From NCBI GenBank assembly GCA_002425305.1, contig DILZ01000037.1:7517-18678 (forward strand): a stretch of 11,162 nucleotides of DNA, written 5' to 3'. The DNA comes from Ruminococcaceae bacterium UBA5579. Lineage in GTDB: Bacteria > Bacillota > Clostridia > Oscillospirales > Ruminococcaceae. This document shows positions 1 to 4,813 of this stretch, in pieces. The notes under the pieces are model-generated. The model was not told the origin of the DNA and did not search any database. It was given only the letters and a program-made list of their open reading frames with translations. How positions within the stretch are numbered: the stretch's first letter is position 1; each line of letters opens with the position of its first letter. Position numbers and translations under genes: made by a program.

Positions 1-32
1 GCGAGTATCTGTTGTTCGGTGATATTTTTCAT
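1..32 (-). CDS. 5' end of a leftward gene, product unknown
   Basis: Only the first ten codons lie in the window: ATG at 32 reading leftward gives MKNITEQQIL and then leaves the left edge. A good ribosome binding site (AAAGGAG on the minus strand, about 46-52) precedes the ATG by about 11 nt, and a promoter sits upstream at 71-99. The peptide is too short to identify a family. The start and direction are well supported by these signals; the product is not known. Confidence 0.6.
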   Translation of the reverse strand, partial: MKNITEQQIL

Positions 33-70
33 CTGCGCGTATTCTCCTTTTATAAAATAATGTTAGATAT

Positions 71-99
71 ATTATAGCATAATTTTTCCTTTAATGCAA
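71..99 (-). promoter_or_regulatory. Sigma-A-type promoter of the leftward gene at the left edge
   Basis: On the minus strand TTGCAT (94-99) and TATAAT (71-76) are separated by exactly 17 nt. This is a near-consensus housekeeping promoter facing the gene that starts at 32, so this gene and the tRNA are transcribed divergently. Confidence 0.65.
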
Positions 100-166
100 G
101 GTTAATCGGCGATGATTTTTACAGAAAATTCTTGCGGGAAAATTTCACGCAAACCGCAAATTCCCC

Positions 167-195
167 TTGACATCTCGCTTTTTTTGTGCTATAAT
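167..195 (+). promoter_or_regulatory. Consensus promoter of tRNA-Gly
   Basis: TTGACA at 167-172 and TATAAT at 190-195 match the housekeeping sigma consensus exactly, with a 17-nt spacer. Transcription should begin near 202, giving a leader of about 25 nt before the tRNA at 227. A promoter this strong is typical for stable RNA genes. The CAP-domain gene downstream has no equally good promoter of its own and may receive read-through from this one. Confidence 0.85.
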
Positions 196-226
196 ATTAT
201 AGGCTTGAATATTCTCAACGCCTTTC

Positions 227-300
227 GCGGATATAGTTTATCGGTAAAACATTAGCTTCCCAAGCTGAGGTGGTGGGTTCGACTCCCATTATCCGCTCCA
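227..300 (+). tRNA. tRNA-Gly (anticodon CCC)
   Basis: A complete cloverleaf can be drawn. The acceptor stem GCGGATA (227-233) pairs with TATCCGC (290-296). The D stem is GTTT/AAAC. The anticodon stem TTAGC/GCTGA closes the loop TTCCCAA, whose anticodon CCC lies at 259-261. The T stem (273-277/285-289) closes the loop TTCGACT. The discriminator base is T297 and the terminal CCA (298-300) is encoded. CCC reads the glycine codon GGG. A strong promoter lies 5' and a terminator directly 3', so it is a single-gene transcription unit. Confidence 0.95.
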
Positions 301-306
301 TATTCG

Positions 307-352
307 GACATCAATTTTGATACAATATCGGTCAAGGTTGATGTCTTTTTTT
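307..352 (+). terminator. Rho-independent terminator after tRNA-Gly
   Basis: GACATCAA (307-314) pairs perfectly with TTGATGTC (338-345), and seven T residues (346-352) follow at once. The loop is long (23 nt). A competing helix, ATCGGT (327-332) with ACCGAT (353-358), would trap the 3' arm in a loop, so the terminator might act as a leaky or regulated attenuator for the CAP-protein gene. That second role is inference. Confidence 0.75.
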
Positions 353-393
353 ACCGATTGATGAAAGTATATTTCACAAGGGAGTGGTCAAAT

Positions 394-2019
394 ATGAAAA
401 AAATATATACTTTTTTTGCATCATTGACAGCGGTCGTTATGTTTATGGGGATAATATCGTTTCTTCGGGTGAATGCCGCTGCTGCGACTGTTCTTCCTAC
501 CGATTCCGATGCTCCGCAGTCGGGGTGTACGTTTTTGGGGATCGAGGGAAAATACATAGCGCAAATTCAGGAAGCCCTTGACCGCATCAATGAAATTCGG
601 CTTGAGGCCTGCAAAGAGGGCGTTAAAAATCCATCGAGCGGGAAACCGCTGACGACAGCCGATTATATTCCTATAAAGTGGTCGGCTGATCTGGAATATA
701 TTGCGAGACTCCGCGCGGCCGAGGCCAGTGTGACAATGGATCACAAGAGATTAAACGGTGAGAGTATTTGGGGAATAACGGGTCCTAACGGAATAAGAAG
801 CTTCGGAGAAGTGATCGCGTGGAACTGGAGCGAGACTATGGTCAACGGGATCAACCAGTGGTATGGCGAGAAATCCGACTGGGTCAACAATACCGGCGGC
901 GTTACCGGGCATTATACCCAAATGATCGATCCGGAACACCGCTATGTGGGATTGGGAACGTTCTGCTCAAAGTCCGTAAAATATTACAACACAACGGCGG
1001 GCGAGTTTAGCGGCAATCTTAATAATCCCGATACCTCTCGCGGAAAATCTACGGGAAACATTATTCAGACCCTTGAGGTGAGCAACAATCTTATATCCTA
1101 CGATATAAGCGGTTCGGACACCCTTTCCGTCAGCGCTGCCGTGACTTTTACCGATTACTGGGGAGGTGCGCTGAAAACGAGCGGGCTTACTTTGGTAGGC
1201 GCTTCAGCTAAAAATGTTCAGTGGAGCTCGTCGAACAATGATGTCGTGACTGTTTCCAACGGCAAAGTGACGGTCAAAAAGTGCGGCTCTGCCGTTATTA
1301 CGGCGAAGCTCCCGGACGGAAGCTCTTTGACGAAATCCGTTTCTTCTCAGCACTCGTACAAGACCACTACCACCGCCGCGACCTGCAAGTCGGAGGGCAC
1401 GATCGTTAAAACGTGTACGGTTTGCGGAGACAAGAATACGCAGACTATTCCGAAAACAAATCAGCACTCCTACAAAACCACTACCACTGCCGCGACCTGC
1501 AAGTCGGAGGGCAAGATCACAGAAACGTGTACGGTCTGCGGCGATACGAATACGAAAACGATCCCGAAAACAAATCAACATTCTTTCGGCGATTGGGTGA
1601 CGACAAAGACCCCGACACAGAGCAGTGACGGTCTGGAAAAAAGAGTATGCGCTGTGTGTAACGCCGAAGAAACGCGAACGTTGAAATATGAGGGTTCTGA
1701 TACATCAAGCGATGTAAACAGTTCATCGGGCGACAATTCTTCCTCGACCTCGCCGGATAGCAATTCTTCGTCAGTCTCGTCAAACGGTGGCTCTTCCGCG
1801 TCTTTATCCAGTGATGATTCTTCCGAGTCCTCGTCGGGTGAGGGAATACAGAGCGAGGACAGTTCCGACGGTTCGGACGTTACAGATACTTCGGATACTT
1901 CCGATAACGACCGTTCAAACGGAATGCTGCCGTTCCTGATAGCGGGAGGCATTCTCCTTGCGGGTGGAGCCGTGCTTGCGATTTGTGTGATTTGTTTGAT
2001 CAGACGCAAGAGGAAATAA
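394..2019 (+). CDS. Secreted, membrane-anchored CAP/SCP-domain protein with Cys-containing repeats
   Basis: The protein has 541 residues. I chose ATG 394 because AAGGGAG lies about 9 nt upstream and a signal peptide (KK followed by a hydrophobic run, ending near VNAAAA, residue ~31) begins there; the in-frame ATG at 358 has no ribosome binding site. Residues ~58-192 form a CAP/SCP (cysteine-rich secretory protein) domain: H117, the GEVIAWN block with E139, and the signature GHYTQM with H173. CAP domains are extracellular; bacterial members have varied and mostly unclear roles. Residues ~240-316 resemble a bacterial Ig-like (BIG2) domain. From residue 320 come three 38-residue repeats with a CTVCGD core, the third diverged. 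A Ser/Asp/Thr-rich stalk (~434-510) leads to a transmembrane helix (~512-535) and the basic tail RRKRK. No clear LPXTG sorting motif is seen. A surface adhesion or wall-associated role is inferred. Confidence 0.88.
   Translation: MKKIYTFFASLTAVVMFMGIISFLRVNAAAATVLPTDSDAPQSGCTFLGIEGKYIAQIQEALDRINEIRLEACKEGVKNPSSGKPLTTADYIPIKWSADLEYIARLRAAEASVTMDHKRLNGESIWGITGPNGIRSFGEVIAWNWSETMVNGINQWYGEKSDWVNNTGGVTGHYTQMIDPEHRYVGLGTFCSKSVKYYNTTAGEFSGNLNNPDTSRGKSTGNIIQTLEVSNNLISYDISGSDTLSVSAAVTFTDYWGGALKTSGLTLVGASAKNVQWSSSNNDVVTVSNGKVTVKKCGSAVITAKLPDGSSLTKSVSSQHSYKTTTTAATCKSEGTIVKTCTVCGDKNTQTIPKTNQHSYKTTTTAATCKSEGKITETCTVCGDTNTKTIPKTNQHSFGDWVTTKTPTQSSDGLEKRVCAVCNAEETRTLKYEGSDTSSDVNSSSGDNSSSTSPDSNSSSVSSNGGSSASLSSDDSSESSSGEGIQSEDSSDGSDVTDTSDTSDNDRSNGMLPFLIAGGILLAGGAVLAICVICLIRRKRK
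1351..1692 (+). repeat. Three tandem 114-nt repeats inside the CAP-protein gene
   Basis: In-frame units start at 1351, 1465 and 1579, an exact 114-nt period (38 codons). The first two are nearly identical at DNA level; the third keeps the starting HS and the C-x-x-C core (CAVC) but is otherwise diverged. Each unit has Cys pairs that could bind metal or form disulfides. The high identity of units 1 and 2 suggests recent duplication or ongoing copy-number change. Confidence 0.9.
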
Positions 2020-2111
2020 AGGGTTACGCTGTCCACGATCAAAAAATTTCCGATAGATCGAAAATTTTTCGGATCTCATCGCTTAAAGCGGTATTCCCAA
2101 AGCAAATAAAC

Positions 2112-2160
2112 AAAAACTCCCGCGCTGTTAAGCCAAACGGCTTTTCGGCGCGGGTTTTTT
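2112..2160. terminator. Bidirectional Rho-independent terminator
   Basis: CCCGCGC (2119-2125) pairs with GCGCGGG (2148-2154), with an inner helix AAGCC/GGCTT. Six T residues follow (2155-2160), and five A residues (2112-2116) precede the stem, so it can work in both directions. It ends the CAP-protein transcript about 100 nt after its stop codon. Confidence 0.88.
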
Positions 2161-2342
2161 CTGTTGAGATTTTTTCGAGATCCCCGGCAGCTTCCGCATT
2201 GGCGTCGTACCTATACATTATGTTGTTGTAGCTTTCGATAGTTTTGTCCAAGGCTTCTGAGCGGTTGCAGATATGATTATAAATTCCGTCCACAAAATAA
2301 GTGATGTTCATATCGACGATCTTTGCTTTGATTAAACAATTG
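2161..2342. other. Intergenic stretch without a supported gene
   Basis: This lies between the bidirectional terminator and the sigma-factor promoter. The minus strand stays open from 2359 down to 2039 and its middle part has a protein-like composition. However, no ribosome binding site precedes its possible starts (2359 or about 2311), and the frame runs straight through the terminator and on for over 20 codons. It may be a decayed gene remnant; I do not call it as a gene. Confidence 0.4.
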
Positions 2343-2371
2343 TTGACATTCTTCAACACAAATGTTATAAT
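2343..2371 (+). promoter_or_regulatory. Consensus promoter of the sigma-factor operon
   Basis: TTGACA (2343-2348) and TATAAT (2366-2371) are separated by 17 nt, an exact housekeeping consensus. The start point should be near 2378, leaving a short leader with AAAGGAGG (2389-2396) 8 nt before the ATG. Expression of the sigma factor therefore need not depend on itself; control is more likely through the anti-sigma protein. Confidence 0.85.
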
Positions 2372-2404
2372 TATGTCGAACCGGCTCGAAAGGAGGTCTG
2401 GCGT

Positions 2405-2935
2405 ATGTCAAAAAAATCGGATAACAAACTGATGAGCGAGCTGTTTTCCGAATACAGACAGATGATGTTCAAAATTGCGTTGGATATTTTGCACAATAAA
2501 TCCGACGCAGAGGACGTTGTTCAGGAAGCATTTTTGTGGATTATTAACAATTTTAAAAAAGTTTCTAAAATACCCTGTAACGAAAGGCCTTTGTATTTCG
2601 CTAATATTATAGAGCATATTTCTATCGATCTGTGCAGGAAACAAAAACGTCGCCCAACAAAAGGCATCGACGAGCTTAATGATGTTGAAGTCGATTACCG
2701 CGTTGAGGACGAGGTGCTTTCAAAACTGACGGTCGAGGAGATCAAAAGCGCTCTTGATCATCTGTCGGACAGAGATTACGATCTGCTTTATCTTTATCTG
2801 TTTGACAAAAAAGGTCCGAAGGAGATAAGTACTGTTATGGGAATTCCCGAAAACAGTGTCCGCGTATATATTCATAGAGCGCGGAAAAGATTTATTAAGA
2901 TTTTAAAGAAGAGGGGTGTTATTGATGACATTTGA
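2405..2935 (+). CDS. ECF-type RNA polymerase sigma factor
   Basis: The protein has 176 residues, the usual length for extracytoplasmic-function sigma-70 factors, which direct RNA polymerase to stress- or envelope-responsive promoters. Region 2 (about 12-85) includes DAEDVVQE at 34-41, the typical core-binding motif, followed by an aromatic and basic stretch for -10 recognition. Region 4 (about 111-170) carries the helix-turn-helix around KEISTVMGIPENSVRVYIHRA for -35 binding. There is no region 1.1 or 3. The start is set by AAAGGAGG at 2389-2396. Its end overlaps the next gene by 11 nt, a layout typical of a sigma factor coupled to its anti-sigma factor. The target promoters are not established. 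Confidence 0.93.
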   Translation: MSKKSDNKLMSELFSEYRQMMFKIALDILHNKSDAEDVVQEAFLWIINNFKKVSKIPCNERPLYFANIIEHISIDLCRKQKRRPTKGIDELNDVEVDYRVEDEVLSKLTVEEIKSALDHLSDRDYDLLYLYLFDKKGPKEISTVMGIPENSVRVYIHRARKRFIKILKKRGVIDDI

Positions 2936-3608
2936 CGAAAAATTGGCGCAGGCTTTGGGTGAGACCTTTGACGAGCGTATGGCGCGCCGTATGACTGTTT
3001 CAAAAAAGCACAGATTTTCACTAGCATACAAACTGTGGGAATACAAAACGCTGAAAAATATCCGCAAAAACCGTTACGATAAGCGCTGGACGCTTCGCAG
3101 GGCGAGATGTGTCGTTGCTGTTATGATCATTGTGTCCTCTTTGCTGATTGGCGTTACTGCGTATGCGGTAAGTGCTGCGATAGGAAGATATTCCTTTGAT
3201 ACCAAGCCCGATTACTCCAAACTGTTCATCGAAGAAATATCCTCCGACAAAACATATATTGCGGAATACTACGGTCTGCCGGAGGATAATGGATGGGAGA
3301 TAACCGATTTCTACGCTGATGAAACGGAAACGATAATAAATTACAAATGTAATGAAAAAAGAGTGACGTTCAGTCAGAATGTGATTCGTGGAAATATGGG
3401 CAATATAAACACTGAAAATGCAGAGGTTGAGCCAATTTCGATATATGAGGAGAATGATGGCTTTTTCATAGCTTTCCAAAACGGCGGCAATGGACTGTAT
3501 TGGATATATGACGGATACCTTTTCAGCGTCGTCGGCGATTTGGATAAAAACGAGGCTGTAAATTTGGCACATTTTACAAAAATTGTCGATTTTCAAAAAT
3601 ATTTATAA
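2925..3608 (+). CDS. Putative membrane anti-sigma factor, DUF4367-like C-terminus
   Basis: The protein has 227 residues. ATG 2925 is preferred over the in-frame GTG at 2916 because GAGGGG (2911-2916) then sits 8 nt upstream. Residues 1-60 are charged and cytosolic, where the sigma factor would be held. One transmembrane helix covers about 62-85. The rest lies outside the membrane; its C-terminus (GNGLYWIYDGYLFSVVGDL and the following EAVNLA segment) resembles the DUF4367 domain often found in Firmicute anti-sigma proteins. The 11-nt overlap with the sigma gene implies coupled translation in near-equal amounts. I see no HxxxCxxC zinc anti-sigma motif, so it is not of the ZAS type. The function rests mainly on position and topology. 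Confidence 0.78.
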   Translation: MTFDEKLAQALGETFDERMARRMTVSKKHRFSLAYKLWEYKTLKNIRKNRYDKRWTLRRARCVVAVMIIVSSLLIGVTAYAVSAAIGRYSFDTKPDYSKLFIEEISSDKTYIAEYYGLPEDNGWEITDFYADETETIINYKCNEKRVTFSQNVIRGNMGNINTENAEVEPISIYEENDGFFIAFQNGGNGLYWIYDGYLFSVVGDLDKNEAVNLAHFTKIVDFQKYL

Positions 3609-3614
3609 ATAATC

Positions 3615-3650
3615 TGTAACGTTTGGGGGGTTCTAAAACGCTTATATTAT
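3615..3650 (+). promoter_or_regulatory. Candidate promoter before the first small secreted-protein gene
   Basis: TGTAAC (3615-3620) resembles the TGAAAC/TGTAAC -35 element of Firmicute ECF sigma factors, and a CG doublet follows at 3639-3640, 18 nt further on; known examples usually have about 16 nt before CG. A housekeeping reading is also possible, with the -10-like TATTAT at 3645-3650. The choice between the two is uncertain. Confidence 0.3.
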
Positions 3651-3655
3651 AGAAA

Positions 3656-3687
3656 GGGAAATTTTGACGTTTCCCACAGCAAGGAGG
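3656..3687 (+). promoter_or_regulatory. Leader hairpin and ribosome binding site of the first small secreted-protein gene
   Basis: GGGAAA (3656-3661) pairs with TTTCCC (3670-3675) around an 8-nt loop. ACAG follows directly, then AAGGAGG (3681-3687). The same order, GGGAAATTT then TTCCC(C)ACAG then AAGGAGG, occurs before the gene at 4282, so this looks like a conserved leader element. It contains no U-run and is not a terminator. Confidence 0.5.
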
Positions 3688-3695
3688 TGATAACG

Positions 3696-4118
3696 ATGAA
3701 GAAAGTGATTTCACTGCTGATATGCCTTTTGATGTGCTTTTCGTTTTCCGTAACGGCATGTGCGCAAACGGTTTCGGCGAGTACGGTTCAGCCATATTAT
3801 GAAATGACTTATGAAGCAAAGTCCGAACTTGTTATAAACGGCACGACCGCGACTTGTAAAAGCACAATAAAAGCCTATTCGGACGTGACAAAGATCGAGG
3901 CCGAGCAGTATCTCCAGAAGCAGGGCTTCCTGTGGATATGGACTACATACGACGGCGCGGAGTGGACAAAGACAGTGTACTCAAATACGCTCGTGATGTC
4001 CAACACGAAAACGGGTCTGTCAAGCGGAAAGTACCGTCTGAAAACGATTTTCACGCTGACGGACAAAAACGGCAAGACCGAAAAGATCACTGTTTACAGT
4101 GATGAAAAGAGGGTTTAA
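3696..4118 (+). CDS. Small secreted protein, family not recognised
   Basis: The protein has 140 residues. ATG 3696 is chosen because AAGGAGG lies 8 nt upstream; the in-frame GTG at 3687 falls inside that site. An N-terminal signal peptide (MKK, then a hydrophobic core, cleavage after about ACA or VSA, residues ~24-28) sends it out of the cell. The mature part of about 113 residues is rich in Thr, Ser, Lys and alternating polar/hydrophobic stretches, suggesting an all-beta fold. It includes an aromatic patch FLWIWTTYDGAEW near residue 80. There is a single mature-region Cys. It follows the anti-sigma gene by 87 nt and could be part of that regulon. No enzymatic motif is visible. Confidence 0.82.
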   Translation: MKKVISLLICLLMCFSFSVTACAQTVSASTVQPYYEMTYEAKSELVINGTTATCKSTIKAYSDVTKIEAEQYLQKQGFLWIWTTYDGAEWTKTVYSNTLVMSNTKTGLSSGKYRLKTIFTLTDKNGKTEKITVYSDEKRV

Positions 4119-4202
4119 GCAATTCGTAAAAAACTGCAAAAATCACCTGCGGAATTTGTGCGAGTATACAAAATTTAAAAATGTTATAAACGCAAAAAAG
4201 TC

Positions 4203-4276
4203 TGTCCTTAAAAAGAGAAGGGGAAATTTGGCAGGACAAGTAAAACGGGGATAATTCCCCACAGACATCAAGGAGG
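4203..4276 (+). promoter_or_regulatory. Structured leader of the second small secreted-protein gene
   Basis: Three pairings can be drawn: TGTCCT (4203-4208) with AGGACA (4233-4238); GGGGA (4247-4251) with TCCCC (4256-4260); and, excluding the second, GGGGAA (4220-4225) with TTCCCC (4255-4260). ACAG and AAGGAGG (4270-4276) follow. The exclusive pairings and the similarity to the leader at 3656-3687 suggest an RNA element that affects translation. The upstream part of this 163-nt gap (4119-4202) shows no clear promoter. Confidence 0.45.
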
Positions 4277-4281
4277 TTTTT

Positions 4282-4728
4282 ATGAAAAAGTTGTTTAAGA
4301 GAATCACTGCTGTTTTTATGGCGGCAATTATGATGGCAACGGTGCTTTGCACAAACGCGTTTGCTGCGGGGATTATTAGGATATCCCATTCGGGTAATGC
4401 GGGCAACTATACTGTAAAATATGAGTATTCCGCAGATAATGATGGGGCCAGAACGCAAATTACTACATCGAGCTATGCCACTTACAGTATATCATTTACT
4501 CCTGTATCGGGCACATCTGCTTGTATCTATTTTCGCAATGTTGCCACAGGAAAATATGAGAAAGTAATAACCCCTCCTCAGGTTGTTTCGGGTGGTATGC
4601 CCGGCTCATTTACAACTATAATAGATTTACAGCCGAATACAAAATATGAAATTAAATTTGCATCGGCATCAAAAACTGTAATAGCAAATGGATCTTGCAC
4701 CATACCTCATATAGCTAAGCATGATTAA
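4282..4728 (+). CDS. Small secreted protein, possible beta-sandwich fold
   Basis: The protein has 148 residues. The ATG is 5 nt after AAGGAGG. A clear signal peptide (MKKLFKR, hydrophobic core, cleavage after NAFA near residue 28) precedes a mature domain of about 120 residues. The segment LQPNTKYEIKFASAS resembles the end of a fibronectin type III-like strand pattern, so a beta-sandwich is plausible, though not certain. Two Cys in the mature part could form a disulfide. It is more A+T-rich than the transporter genes after it. It shares its leader design with the preceding secreted-protein gene, but the mature sequences are not obviously related. The function is unknown. Confidence 0.82.
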   Translation: MKKLFKRITAVFMAAIMMATVLCTNAFAAGIIRISHSGNAGNYTVKYEYSADNDGARTQITTSSYATYSISFTPVSGTSACIYFRNVATGKYEKVITPPQVVSGGMPGSFTTIIDLQPNTKYEIKFASASKTVIANGSCTIPHIAKHD

Positions 4729-4751
4729 ACCTATTTTATCTTGATTTTTCG

Positions 4752-4798
4752 CTTTGTCCCGTCAGCACGTGTTTAATGATTGGGTTGGCGGGATAAAG
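4752..4798 (+). promoter_or_regulatory. Long stem-loop just before the ABC permease gene
   Basis: CTTTGTCCCG (4752-4761) pairs with CGGGATAAAG (4789-4798), ten base pairs including one G-U, around a 27-nt loop. No U-run follows, and the GGAGG of the permease gene starts only 6 nt after the stem. It is therefore more likely an RNA stability or translation-control element, or an operator, than a terminator. Confidence 0.45.
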
Positions 4799-4813
4799 TA
4801 TTACGGAGGAAAT

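Noticed and set aside
1351..1692. CRISPR-like array
   Set aside because: The repeats are 114 nt, in frame, contiguous without spacers, and encode protein repeats.
1575..2042. Long open frames antisense to the CAP gene (also within the transporter and epimerase genes)
   Set aside because: They mirror the codon composition of the true gene, lack ribosome binding sites and show no recognisable domain.
2039..2359. Open minus-strand frame of 106 codons between the CAP and sigma genes
   Set aside because: It has no ribosome binding site, overlaps the sigma promoter at its start, and reads through the bidirectional terminator and over 20 codons beyond. At most a decayed remnant.
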